Below, one piece after another: positions 7,815 through 15,564 of a stretch of 33,299 nucleotides of DNA. The DNA comes from Brevundimonas sp. UBA7664 (GTDB lineage Bacteria; Pseudomonadota; Alphaproteobacteria; Caulobacterales; Caulobacteraceae). The notes beneath the pieces were generated by a model. The model saw nothing but the letters and a program-made list of their open reading frames with translations. It had not been told where the DNA came from and made no database searches. Position 1 is the stretch's first letter. Each line of letters starts with the position of its first letter. Both the position numbers and the translations under genes were made by a program. The DNA is taken from positions 1-33,299 of the forward strand of contig NZ_DLHQ01000010.1 of assembly GCF_002483305.1 (NCBI RefSeq), read 5' to 3'.

Positions 7815-8981
7815 TCAATGCGCGCCCGGTTCAGGTCCCACATAGCGCAACCGTGCCCGGACAGGCGAGCCGTTCGTGACCTGGTCCAGCGCATGGCCCA
7901 GAAGCCCGGCCAGGCGGCCGAGCAACAACAGATCCCCGGCGGCGTCCCGCGGCAACTCCAGACGCCGGGCGACAACCGCGAGGGCAAGGCCGAAATTCGC
8001 GGGCCGGCCGGTCGCCGTCTGACCCTCCTGCACCGCCCGGGCGAGGTCGGGCGGCAGGTCGGCCGAGGCGAGCAGGGCCGCGGCCCGGGGATCGCCGGCC
8101 GGATAGTCGGCGCTGCCGAAACCCGCCAGACCGCCGGCCGCATGGGCCCGCCGGGCCGCGTCCGTGGCCTGACGACGCACCGCGACGATCCAGTCCGACG
8201 CCTGGGTCAGCTCCGCCATCATGCCCGAGCCGGTCAGGGTCAGCAGCCCGGCGAAGGCCGCCGCCGCCGGGGCCGCGCCCCCATCGGCCGCCGCGCGCGT
8301 CGCCAGCACCGCCGCATTCATCTCATTGTCTGCCGCCAGCACCAGGGCGCGGCGGATCAGATGGGCGTCGCGTTCGGGCGTCTTCCACGACCGCGCCAGC
8401 CGCTGGTGCAGGAACAGCCGTGGCCCCGGGCCGGCGGCGGCGTCGACCGCCTCGTCCAGCACCCGGGCGCATTCCACCCGCAGGGCCTCGACCGGGCGCG
8501 CCTTGGGATCGGCGTCCTCCTCGGCGCGCCGGGCCAGGGCCGCGAACAGCCGCGCCCGGATCGAACCGCCGGGCACAGCCCCGACCCGCGGCCGCACCTC
8601 GGCGAACGGATTGGCCGCCCGCGCGTCCCACAGGCGGCGGGCCACATCCTCCAGCGTCGCCGTTTCGGCCAGCTGGGCCGCGTCCATCCCGCGATAGAAC
8701 AACCGGCCGTCGGCGATGACCGTCAGCGACGAACAGACCTCGGCCTCGCCCCGGGTCGCCGCGCGCGAGGCGCGCATATGGGGCGTGGCGGACAGGTCAT
8801 CATCAATGGGTTCGCCGCTCAGCCGGGCGATGTCCTGGACGGCGTAGAGGCTGCGGCGCGGGTCCGACGGATCGGGCCGGGCGGCGATGCGACCGCGACT
8901 GACATAGGCGTAGAGCGTCTGGGTCTTGACCCCCAGACGGGCCAGGGCCTCGCCGCGGCCGATCCAGCGAACGGCATTCAT
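7815..8981 (-). CDS. Helix-turn-helix citrate synthase-like protein lacking catalytic residues
   Basis: The product has 388 residues. The N-terminus (about 1-55) is a MerR/excisionase-like helix-turn-helix with the family phrase TLYAYVSRGRI. The rest is a citrate synthase fold in the small alphaproteobacterial HTH-citrate synthase group, ending RARLRYVGPEPG. The catalytic stations look mutated. The usual DHE motif is DNE (218-220, in LVLAADNEMNA). The usual HGG loop reads TLTGSGM (about 248-254). The usual GFGH reads GFGS (287-290). The usual VDF region reads NFGL (329-332). Citrate formation therefore seems unlikely, and a regulatory or structural role is an inference. The start at 8981 is where the HTH begins. 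A divergent CDF gene lies 162 bases away. Confidence 0.8.
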   Translation of the reverse strand: MNAVRWIGRGEALARLGVKTQTLYAYVSRGRIAARPDPSDPRRSLYAVQDIARLSGEPIDDDLSATPHMRASRAATRGEAEVCSSLTVIADGRLFYRGMDAAQLAETATLEDVARRLWDARAANPFAEVRPRVGAVPGGSIRARLFAALARRAEEDADPKARPVEALRVECARVLDEAVDAAAGPGPRLFLHQRLARSWKTPERDAHLIRRALVLAADNEMNAAVLATRAAADGGAAPAAAAFAGLLTLTGSGMMAELTQASDWIVAVRRQATDAARRAHAAGGLAGFGSADYPAGDPRAAALLASADLPPDLARAVQEGQTATGRPANFGLALAVVARRLELPRDAAGDLLLLGRLAGLLGHALDQVTNGSPVRARLRYVGPEPGAH

Positions 8982-9143
8982 GGCTGTGTCGGCGGGTTCC
9001 AGGTCGCGACCTCCGCAGGGAGCGTCCGGCTCCTGCCTTATCGAGCGCCCACCTTGGGGCGCTTTCGTGACGATCCCGCTAACAGTCGATCGGCCGCGCG
9101 GCCCGGCCTTGGCAGGCGGCGGGCTTTCCGCGACAAGGCGGCG

Positions 9144-10112
9144 ATGACGTCCTCCGCTCCGCCCGCCGCCCCCGACGATCCGCACGCCGACGCCCCAGAG
9201 GACGTTCACGCGGCGACCCGCGCCGTGACCCGTCTGTCGGTCGGGGTCGCCGTCGTGCTGATCGCACTCAAGGCCTTCGCGCTCGGGGCCTCCGGCTCGG
9301 TGTCGGTCCTGGCCTCGCTGGCGGACTCCGCGCTCGACCTGGTGGCGTCCCTCGGAGTCTTTTTCGCCGTGCGCTGGGCCGCCGCCCCGGCGGACGAGGA
9401 CCACCGCTACGGCCACGGCAAGGGCGAGGCCCTGGCCGCACTGGTGCAGGCCGGCCTGGTCTTCGCCTCGGCCCTGTTCGTCGGCTGGGAGGCGGTGCAG
9501 CGCATCTTCGATCCCCGTCCCGTGACCTCGGGCTACTGGGCCGTCGTGGTGATCCTGATCTCCATCGCCCTGACCGGCTGGCTGGTCTGGATGCAGGGCC
9601 GCGCCATCCGCCGCAGCAACTCCATGGCGGTCAAGGCCGACCGCTCCCACTACACCGCGGACCTGGCGGCCAACGCCGTGGTGCTGATCGGCGTCATCTC
9701 CGGCGCCTTTCTCGCCGCGCCGGGCCTCGACGCCGCGGCCGGCCTGATCGTCTCGGTCTGGCTGTTCTGGGGCGCCCTGACCCTGCTCGGGACCGCCGCC
9801 GACCATCTGGTCGACAAGGCCCTGCCCGAGGCCGACCGCATCGCCATCACCACGGCGGTCCTAGCCGACCCCCGCATCTCGGGCGTGCATCAGTTGCGGA
9901 CCCGGATGGCCGGTTCGGCGATGATGATCCAGATGCACGTCGACCTCGACCCGGCCCTGACGCTGGAAGCCGCCCACGCCATCGTCGTCGGGGCCGAGAA
10001 CCGGATCCTGGCCGTCTACCCCCGCGCCGACATCCTGATCCACCCCGACCCGCGCGGCCGCGCCGAAACCCACCCGACGGCGATCGCGGACCCCGGGCCC
10101 GAACCGGGCTGA
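9144..10112 (+). CDS. CDF-family cation efflux protein, FieF-like
   Basis: The product has 322 residues and is an inner-membrane divalent-cation/proton antiporter with about six membrane helices and a C-terminal cytoplasmic dimerisation domain. The metal site reads SLADSALD (D61, D65) and SHYTADLA (H169, D173), i.e. the DD-HD arrangement of FieF/YiiP-type iron/zinc exporters. GYRHGKGE-like residues (RYGHGKGE, about 88-95) follow helix 2. The cytoplasmic tail has GVHQLRTRMAGSAMMIQMHVDLD, shown here only as the familiar HxLRTR...H pattern. ATG 9144 is chosen because the hydrophobic domain begins soon after. It diverges from the citrate synthase-like gene. The second CDF protein here (19714) has HD-HD sites instead. 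Confidence 0.9.
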   Translation: MTSSAPPAAPDDPHADAPEDVHAATRAVTRLSVGVAVVLIALKAFALGASGSVSVLASLADSALDLVASLGVFFAVRWAAAPADEDHRYGHGKGEALAALVQAGLVFASALFVGWEAVQRIFDPRPVTSGYWAVVVILISIALTGWLVWMQGRAIRRSNSMAVKADRSHYTADLAANAVVLIGVISGAFLAAPGLDAAAGLIVSVWLFWGALTLLGTAADHLVDKALPEADRIAITTAVLADPRISGVHQLRTRMAGSAMMIQMHVDLDPALTLEAAHAIVVGAENRILAVYPRADILIHPDPRGRAETHPTAIADPGPEPG

Positions 10113-10137
10113 GGCGGCAGTCCCCGCGCGAACTCAG

Positions 10138-10153
10138 CTAACGCAAGCTTAAC
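10138..10153 (+). promoter_or_regulatory. CtrA-like binding site upstream of the GST-like gene
   Basis: CTAA, seven bases, then TTAAC matches the CtrA consensus TTAA-N7-TTAAC at eight of nine fixed positions. It ends 24 bases before the ATG at 10177. CtrA is the master cell-cycle regulator of Caulobacterales. No clear -10 or -35 is visible around it. Confidence 0.4.
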
Positions 10154-10176
10154 GCCCCCCGGTGCAAGCAACGGCC

Positions 10177-10863
10177 ATGTCGGCCTGTGTCCTGTATCAT
10201 TTCGCCTTCGACCCCGGCTCGCGCGCGGCGCGTCTGGCGCTGGGCGAGGCGCGGATCGAATTCTCCGAGACTCCCGTCCGTCCGTGGGAGGACGGCTGTC
10301 CGGTGGCGGCGCTGAACCCGTCGGGCATGCCGCCGGTGCTCCAGATCGCCGACGCCGGTGGACGCGCCCTGACCCTGTGCGAGCCCCCCGCCATTCTCGG
10401 CTGGCTGGAGGAGCGGACCAAGGAGCCCTTCCTGCTGCCCGCCGACGCCGCCGAACGCGCCGAGGTGCGCCGCCTGCTGGCCTGGTTCGACCGCCGTTTC
10501 ACCGACGAGGTCAACGCCGTCCTTCTGCACGAGCGGATGGAAAAGCCCCTGCTGCGCCTCGGTCCGCCCGAGGCCCGGGCCCTGCGCGCCGGCCGCGAGG
10601 CGCTGAAAACCCACCTCGCCATGATGGAGGGCCTGCTGGCCCGCCGCGACGCCCTCGCCGGCCGCCGCATCAGCCAGGCCGACATCGTCGCCGCCGCCCA
10701 CCTGTCGGTGCTCGACTATTTCGGCGAGGTGTCCTGGGCGTCGTATGCGGGCCTGAAGACCTGGTACATGAAGCTGAAATCCCGCCCGTGTTTTCGCCCG
10801 CTGTTGGCTGACCGCTTCCCGGGCGTAGCCGCCTCCGCCTGGTACGCCGATCTCGACTTTTAA
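10177..10863 (+). CDS. Glutathione S-transferase family protein
   Basis: The product has 228 residues. The N-terminal thioredoxin-like half (about 1-80) has the GST pattern CVLYHF...PGSRAARLAL, NPSGMPPVLQ with the cis-Pro loop, and LCEPPAILGWLEE (the Glu that holds glutathione, followed by the domain linker). An all-helical C-terminal half follows with GRRISQADIVAAAHLSVLDY, the N-capping Asp region of GST C-domains. It would act in the cytoplasm, and the substrate is unknown. ATG 10177 fits the start of the first beta strand better than GTG 10162. A CtrA-like box lies just upstream, and queG follows after a repeat-bearing spacer. Confidence 0.85.
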   Translation: MSACVLYHFAFDPGSRAARLALGEARIEFSETPVRPWEDGCPVAALNPSGMPPVLQIADAGGRALTLCEPPAILGWLEERTKEPFLLPADAAERAEVRRLLAWFDRRFTDEVNAVLLHERMEKPLLRLGPPEARALRAGREALKTHLAMMEGLLARRDALAGRRISQADIVAAAHLSVLDYFGEVSWASYAGLKTWYMKLKSRPCFRPLLADRFPGVAASAWYADLDF

Positions 10864-10870
10864 ATTCTCC

Positions 10871-11000
10871 GCTCATCCCGGCGAAAGCCGGGACCCAGTC
10901 CTGTCCAGCGAGGCGCCGGTGCTTCAGGACGACCGACCGATTCCCGTTTTCATGCTTCGCTCATCCAAAGCACAGGGTCCCGGCTTTCGCCGGGATGAGC
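10871..11000. repeat. Pair of identical REP-like palindromes in inverted orientation
   Basis: A 26-base sequence at 10871-10896 recurs as its exact reverse complement at 10975-11000, 78 bases apart. Each copy is itself a hairpin, CCCGGC-GAAA-GCCGGG (or its complement), flanked by GCTCAT and ACCC. This is the classic arrangement of paired REP elements. It fills the spacer between the GST-like gene and queG. Confidence 0.85.
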
Positions 11001-11019
11001 GGCATGTGAAATAAGGCCC

Positions 11020-12060
11020 ATGCCGGCCAATCCCCGCGACACCATCCGCACCGCCGCCGCCGCCCTGGGCTTCGACGTCTGCCGCTTCGCCTCGGCCGCC
11101 GAGCCGTGGAGCGCCGGCGAGCGGCTGGCGCATTTCGTCGAGGCGGGGCGGCATGGCGACATGGGCTGGATGGAGACCACCCTGGCGCGCCGCTCGCACC
11201 CCACGGCCATGTGGGACGGCGCCCGCACCGCCATAGTCCTCGGCCTCAACTATGGCCCCGACCACGACCCCCTGCCGGAGATGGCCGACCGTTCGGCCGG
11301 CTATATCTCGGTCTATGCCCGCGGCGACGACTATCACGAGGTCATCAAGGGCCGGCTCAAGACCCTGGCGGGCCAGATCGCCGCCCGCACCGCCGAGGAC
11401 GTCAAGGTCTTCGTCGACACCGCCCCCCTGATGGAAAAGCCCCTGGCCCAGCGCGCCGGCCTCGGCTGGCAGGGCAAACACACCAATCTGCTCAGCCGGA
11501 CCCACGGCAACTGGCTGTTCCTCGGGGTCATCCTCAGCGTCGCCGAATTCGAACCGGACCCGCCGGAGGGCGAGCACTGCGGGACCTGCACCGCCTGTCT
11601 CGACGTCTGCCCGACCAAGGCCTTCCCGGCCCCGTTCCAGCTCGATGCGCGCCGCTGCCTGTCCTATCTGACCATCGAGTTCGCCGGTCCCTGGCCGGAG
11701 GAATTCCGCACGGCGACGGGCAGCCGCATCTACGGCTGCGACGACTGTCTGGCGGTCTGCCCGTGGAACAAGTTCGCCGCGGCCTCGCAGGAAGCGCGGG
11801 TCCAGGCCCGCGAGGCGCTGGTCTCGCCCCGACTGGCCGACCTCGCGGCGCTGGACGACGCGGCCTTCCGGACCCTGTTCTCGAAGAGCCCGGTCAAGCG
11901 CATCGGCCGCAACCGGTTCGTGCGCAACGTCCTGTACGCCATCGGCAACAGCGGCGACGCGGGACTGATCCCGGCCGCGGAGCGGCTGCGGGACGACCCG
12001 GACGCCGTGGTGCGGGACGCGGCGAAATGGGCGGTGCAGCGGTTGCGGGAGGCGTACTAG
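11020..12060 (+). CDS. queG: Epoxyqueuosine reductase QueG
   Basis: The product has 346 residues. It carries out the last step of queuosine synthesis, reducing epoxyqueuosine in tRNA, using cobalamin and two [4Fe-4S] clusters in the cytoplasm. The catalytic/cobalamin region is VFVDTAPLMEKPLAQRAG. The first ferredoxin motif is CGTCTACLDVCP (C187, C190, C193, C197), with a further Cys in RCLSYLTIEF. The second is CDDCLAVCP (C240, C243, C247). A HEAT-like helical tail closes the protein (RNVLYAIGNSG...AAKWAVQRL). The frame begins with ATG 11020 at the expected N-terminus. Its stop shares the palindrome CTAG (12057-12060) with the converging FKBP gene. Confidence 0.95.
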   Translation: MPANPRDTIRTAAAALGFDVCRFASAAEPWSAGERLAHFVEAGRHGDMGWMETTLARRSHPTAMWDGARTAIVLGLNYGPDHDPLPEMADRSAGYISVYARGDDYHEVIKGRLKTLAGQIAARTAEDVKVFVDTAPLMEKPLAQRAGLGWQGKHTNLLSRTHGNWLFLGVILSVAEFEPDPPEGEHCGTCTACLDVCPTKAFPAPFQLDARRCLSYLTIEFAGPWPEEFRTATGSRIYGCDDCLAVCPWNKFAAASQEARVQAREALVSPRLADLAALDDAAFRTLFSKSPVKRIGRNRFVRNVLYAIGNSGDAGLIPAAERLRDDPDAVVRDAAKWAVQRLREAY

Positions 12061-12599
12061 CCCTGGGCGATCGCCCCGCCCCGCTCGCCGCCGGGCACCG
12101 GCGCCACTTCCAGCAGCTTGAGCCGGAACACCATCACCGCATTGGGCGGGATGCCCGGCCGGCCCTGCTCGCCATAGCCCAGCGCCGGCGGCAGATAGAC
12201 GATCCATTCGTCCCCGACCCGCATCTGCTGCAGGACTTCGGTCCAGCCGGGGACCACGTCGCTGACCGTGAACACGGCCGGCTGGCCGGCCTGGAAGGAG
12301 CTGTCGAACACCGTCCCGTCGGTCAGGGTGCCCTCATAATCGACGCGGACCAGATCGTTGCGGTCAGGCCGTTCGCCGGCGGGCGGGCCCGAGCGCACCA
12401 CCTTGTACTGGACGCCGGACGGCAGGGTCCGCACGCCCTCGACGCGGGCGTTGGAGGTCAGGAAGAATTCGGCCGCGCGCAGGTTCTGCGCCGCCGCCTC
12501 GTCCGGCGCCGCCGGCGCGCGGTCGCAGGCGGCCAGCGGCCCGGCCAGGACCGCGATCATCGCCAGCGCCGAGGCGCCCTTAACCCATGCGAAGTTCAT
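12057..12599 (-). CDS. FKBP-type peptidyl-prolyl isomerase, lipoprotein
   Basis: The product has 180 residues. A lipoprotein signal peptide ends in LAAC (C25), so the protein is probably tethered in the periplasm. A linker of about 25 residues leads to an FKBP domain with VRVDYEGTLTDGTVFDSS, PAVFTVSDVVPGWTE, MRVGDEWIVYLPPALGYG and PPNAVMVFRLKLL, all core strands and active-site positions of the family. It should catalyse cis-trans isomerisation of Xaa-Pro bonds during protein folding. The ATG at 12599 is chosen because it opens the signal peptide, and it overlaps the end of ilvA by 20 bases. Without a C-terminal or long N-terminal dimerisation domain, it is shorter than FkpA. Confidence 0.9.
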   Translation of the reverse strand: MNFAWVKGASALAMIAVLAGPLAACDRAPAAPDEAAAQNLRAAEFFLTSNARVEGVRTLPSGVQYKVVRSGPPAGERPDRNDLVRVDYEGTLTDGTVFDSSFQAGQPAVFTVSDVVPGWTEVLQQMRVGDEWIVYLPPALGYGEQGRPGIPPNAVMVFRLKLLEVAPVPGGERGGAIAQG

Positions 12600-13782
12600 A
12601 TCCCGCCTCTTCCAGTCCGTGTCTGATCTCTTCGGCATGGGCCGCGCCTCGGGTCTCGACCATGATATCGAACTCCGCGCCCTTGGCCGGCACGTCGAGC
12701 GCGAGCCGGTTATGCACCACATCGATAATGTTTCCGCCCAGGCCGCCGATGACGGCGCTCATCTTGGACAGCATGCCGGGGCGGTCGTCGCCGAGGATGC
12801 GATAGACGATCATCTTCTTCTCGCGCACCAGCTCGCGGTTCAGCACCACGGCCAGCATGCGGGCGTCGATATTGCCGCCGCACAGCACCAGCCCGACCTT
12901 CATGCCCTTGAACTTGTCAGGGTAGGCCAGCAGCGCCGCCAGCCCGCCCGCGCCCGCGCCCTCGGCGACGGTCTTCTCGAGCGTGGCGTAATAGGCCACC
13001 GCCGTCTCGAAATCGGCCTCCTGACAGACCAGCACCTCCTCGACCAGCGGGTCGGCGATGGCGAAGGGAATGTCGCCCACCGCCTTGATGGCGATGCCCT
13101 CGGCGATGGTCTGGCCGCCGCATTTCGGGGTCTCGCCCCGGCGTCTGGCGCTGAACGACGGATACATGGCCGCCTCGACGCCGAAGATGCGGATGTCCGG
13201 CTTCATCGCCTTGGCCGCCACCGAACAGCCGGCGATCAACCCGCCGCCGCCGATCGGGATGATCAGACAGTCCAGATCGGGCGCATCCTCGAGGAACTCG
13301 ACCGCGCAGACGCCCTGACCGGTGACGATGCCCGCGTCGTCGAAGGCCGAGATGAAGACGAACCCCTCTTCGTCGCGCAGCCGGTGCGCCTCCTCGGTCG
13401 AACCGGTGAAATCCAGCCCCTTGATCACCACGGTCGCGCCATGGGCGCGGGTCCCGTCGGCCTTCACGAAAGGCGTGCCCTCGGGCATGACGATGGTCAC
13501 GGGCACGCCCAGCCGGGCGCCGTGATAGGCCAGGGCCTGGGCGTGATTGCCGGCGCTGGCCGCCACCACGCCACGTTTGCGCTCGTCCGGGGTCAGCGAC
13601 AGCAGCCGGTTCAGGGCCCCGCGCTCCTTGAAGCTGCCGGTGAAATGCAGGTTGTCGAACTTGACCCAGACCTCGGCCCCGGTCAGCTGCGACAGGCGCC
13701 GCGAATAGCGCGCCGGCGTGCGGTCGACCTGGCCGGCGATGCGGTCGCGCGCCGCCAGAATGTCGTCAAACGTGACTGTCAT
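12580..13782 (-). CDS. ilvA: Threonine ammonia-lyase IlvA
   Basis: The product has 400 residues and is a PLP enzyme converting threonine to 2-oxobutanoate and ammonia, the first step towards isoleucine. The PLP lysine lies in GSFKERGA (K52). The phosphate-binding glycine loop is IPIGGGGLIAG. The PLP-ring residues are in ASAGNHAQ. A single C-terminal ACT domain (about 328-400, VYRILGDDRPGMLSKMSAVIG) is of the shorter type found in many alphaproteobacterial threonine dehydratases and may bind an amino-acid effector. Its 3' end overlaps the FKBP lipoprotein start, suggesting co-transcription. Confidence 0.92.
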   Translation of the reverse strand: MTVTFDDILAARDRIAGQVDRTPARYSRRLSQLTGAEVWVKFDNLHFTGSFKERGALNRLLSLTPDERKRGVVAASAGNHAQALAYHGARLGVPVTIVMPEGTPFVKADGTRAHGATVVIKGLDFTGSTEEAHRLRDEEGFVFISAFDDAGIVTGQGVCAVEFLEDAPDLDCLIIPIGGGGLIAGCSVAAKAMKPDIRIFGVEAAMYPSFSARRRGETPKCGGQTIAEGIAIKAVGDIPFAIADPLVEEVLVCQEADFETAVAYYATLEKTVAEGAGAGGLAALLAYPDKFKGMKVGLVLCGGNIDARMLAVVLNRELVREKKMIVYRILGDDRPGMLSKMSAVIGGLGGNIIDVVHNRLALDVPAKGAEFDIMVETRGAAHAEEIRHGLEEAGYELRMG

Positions 13783-13922
13783 GAGCGGTCCCTATACCCG
13801 GTCTGCGCCGGGTTGATGCGCGCTTTTGGCCCACGGGCCGATGCGCCGCAACCTTGACCTTACGACGGCGTTGAGCGTCTGATCCAGTCGCCCGAACCGC
13901 GCCCTTGACGGAGAGAGCCCTC

Positions 13923-14438
13923 ATGTCCGCCCGCCACCTGATTGCCTTCGCCGCGCTCGGCGCCGTGCTCGCCGCCTGCGAAACCGTTCCGATGAGCGAC
14001 TTCGGACCGCGCGGCGGCGGCGCGTCGGCGTCGTCCGCCTTCCGAGCCGAGGATTTCGCCTGGTCGGCGCGGTCCGGCCGGGGTTCGATCGACGGCCGTG
14101 TCACCTATCGCCGCGACGGCCAGGCCTTCGACTGCACCGGCTCCGTGGCCCTGACGCCGGACACCCCCTACACCCGCGCCCGGTTCCAGACCCTGTACGG
14201 CTCGACCGACCGCGCCGCCATTCCAGAGGCCGTGGTCCGCGCCCGCACCGTGCCCGACCCCAACGCCGACTATCGCTCCTTCGTCCGCTCGACGACCTGC
14301 CAGAACGGCCGCTTCGAATTCTCGGGACTCCCGGACGGCGACTGGTTCATCATCACCCCCGTAAGCGCCGGCGGCGATCGCATCGTTCTGATGCGTCACA
14401 TCGGCACCCGCGGCGGACGCGTGTCCGTCACCCTGTAA
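13923..14438 (+). CDS. Putative lipoprotein, unknown function
   Basis: The product has 171 residues. The signal peptide ends LAAC (C19), a good lipobox. The mature protein has an Ala/Ser/Gly linker. A region of alternating hydrophobic strands follows (GSIDGRVTYRRDG, FDCTGSVALTPDTPYT, FEFSGLPDGDWFIITPVS). This resembles a small beta-sandwich of the carboxypeptidase-regulatory or Ig-like type, and two cysteines may pair. GGAGAG precedes ATG 13923. The frame opens slightly earlier at a TTG, but the lipoprotein signal supports the ATG. Location is predicted to be the periplasmic face of a membrane. No function can be assigned. Confidence 0.75.
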   Translation: MSARHLIAFAALGAVLAACETVPMSDFGPRGGGASASSAFRAEDFAWSARSGRGSIDGRVTYRRDGQAFDCTGSVALTPDTPYTRARFQTLYGSTDRAAIPEAVVRARTVPDPNADYRSFVRSTTCQNGRFEFSGLPDGDWFIITPVSAGGDRIVLMRHIGTRGGRVSVTL

Positions 14439-14503
14439 GAGCCTCGCCTGCCAGTGCCTGTCGTCTTTGGGGCCGCGTACATGGCCGCTTCGGAGAGTTA
14501 ACC

Positions 14504-15172
14504 ATGTTGCGTCTCGCCCTGATCGCCGCCGCCGGCCTGACCCTGGCCGCCGCCCCCGCCGCCGCCCAGAGCTGGGGCGGCACCTATGACAGCGGCTACC
14601 GGGGCGGCGACGCCTCGCGCTCCCATGACGGCTATGGCGAGCGGCCCTACTACAGCGACTACGGCGACCGGTCCCGGGGCGACGGCTACGGCTATCGCCG
14701 CTCCAACGCCGTCCCGTCCAATTTCGACTGGCGCAGCCAGCTGGACCGGCCGGGCGACTATCGCTGCGACCAGTTCTGGGACGCAAACCGCGACGACTGC
14801 GGCGCCCGCTGGCGGGATCAGCGCCATCGCGCCAGCCCGCAGGCGCGGAGCGACTATCGCCAGCTCGCCGGCTACGGCGGCAGCTACGGCTATGGCTATT
14901 CGCCGCGTCGCGGCTATGGATCAGCCTACAACTATGGTCACGCCCAGGGATCGACCACCTACCACGGCGCCTATGGCCGACCCGACCATGTCTATCCTGG
15001 CGGCGGGACCAGCTACGGCGGCTACAGCGGCGGCTATGGCGGGGGCTATGGCGGGGGCTACAGCAGCGGAAATGGGTCGCGCGCCGACTGGTGCCGCTCG
15101 AACTACCGCTCCTACGACCCGCGCACCGGCTACTACCGCGCCTACAGCGGCCGGCTGATCTACTGCGGCTGA
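14504..15172 (+). CDS. Secreted Gly/Tyr-rich protein with a C-terminal BA14K-like domain
   Basis: The product has 222 residues. A signal peptide ends AAPAAAQS. The body is rich in Gly, Tyr, Arg and Ser, with low-complexity runs such as YGGYSGGYGGGYGGGYSS. A short Cys-bearing segment (YRCDQFWDANRDDCGARW) lies near residues 86-103. The last 28 residues (WCRSNYRSYDPRTGYYRAY, then GRLIYC) match the BA14K pattern of a Cys-flanked SYDP-x-TG-x-Y unit. BA14K proteins are small alphaproteobacterial exported proteins with reported lectin-like or immunoreactive properties. The role here is unknown. GGAG precedes the ATG. Possible hairpins (15184-15230 and 15259-15276) follow the gene. Confidence 0.75.
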   Translation: MLRLALIAAAGLTLAAAPAAAQSWGGTYDSGYRGGDASRSHDGYGERPYYSDYGDRSRGDGYGYRRSNAVPSNFDWRSQLDRPGDYRCDQFWDANRDDCGARWRDQRHRASPQARSDYRQLAGYGGSYGYGYSPRRGYGSAYNYGHAQGSTTYHGAYGRPDHVYPGGGTSYGGYSGGYGGGYGGGYSSGNGSRADWCRSNYRSYDPRTGYYRAYSGRLIYCG

Positions 15173-15183
15173 CGTCCTGATCC

Positions 15184-15276
15184 GGTGAGGGTGAGCAAGG
15201 GGTGCGCTTCAGACCCGCTCACGCCTCACCTCGCCCCCCTCGCCGACACGATTCCGCACGATCCGATCACGGATCG
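15184..15276. repeat. Two inverted repeats downstream of the BA14K gene
   Basis: GGTGAGG...TGAGC (15184-15196) pairs with GCTCACGCCTCACC (15217-15230) apart from one bulged base. CGATCCG and CGGATCG (15259-15276) form a second perfect 7-bp stem with loop ATCA. Neither has a strong T-run. They may assist termination after 15172, or they may be extragenic palindromes. The rest of the spacer to 15366 shows nothing more. Confidence 0.4.
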
Positions 15277-15366
15277 GTGGATAACCGCCGTTCGCCATTG
15301 TTTCGCCTTGTCGAACCCGCTTCGGTCCTCTGACCCGCAAGGGGCGGTGGATCAGGGAGCGCGTAC

Positions 15367-15564
15367 ATGTCCCAGCACAATATTTCCGGTTCGGAAGTCT
15401 TCGGACCCAAGCCCGGCGTCATGCTGCGGTCGGTCAAGACCAGCGGCCTGCGGCGCCAGCGCGCCGCCCGTACCTGGGCGGCCTTCATCGCCGGTGCCAT
15501 CGTCGCCGTCGCCGGCGGCGCCATCGCCATGGCGGCCATCTTCGGACCGACTCTGTTCGGATAG
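15367..15564 (+). CDS. Small single-pass membrane protein, unknown function
   Basis: The product has 65 residues. A polar N-terminus (SQHNISGSEVFGPKPGV) is followed by a basic stretch (GLRRQRAAR). One hydrophobic helix follows (about residues 38-62, WAAFIAGAIVAVAGGAIAMA). The basic side suggests a cytoplasmic N-terminus. AGGGAG lies ten bases upstream of the ATG, and third codon positions are GC-rich, both supporting a real gene. No family is recognised. Confidence 0.6.
   Translation: MSQHNISGSEVFGPKPGVMLRSVKTSGLRRQRAARTWAAFIAGAIVAVAGGAIAMAAIFGPTLFG

Noticed and set aside
9055..9080. GCGCCC...GGGGCGC hairpin with a short TTT as a terminator
   Set aside because: It lies in a divergent intergenic region where no transcript on either strand would need termination, and the T-run is only three bases.
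7818..9143. In-frame upstream extension of the FieF-like transporter to 764 residues
   Set aside because: The extra 440 or so residues are Arg/Pro/Gly-rich, antisense to the citrate synthase-like gene, and unrelated to the CDF family. ATG 9144 fits the family start.
8982..9806. Upstream extension of the citrate synthase-like gene to 663 residues
   Set aside because: The added part is antisense to the CDF gene and low-complexity. The HTH domain begins right at the ATG at 8981.
11106..12626. A 506-codon forward frame over queG
   Set aside because: It is the +2 shadow of queG, Arg/Gly/Pro-rich, and runs on across the antisense of the FKBP gene.
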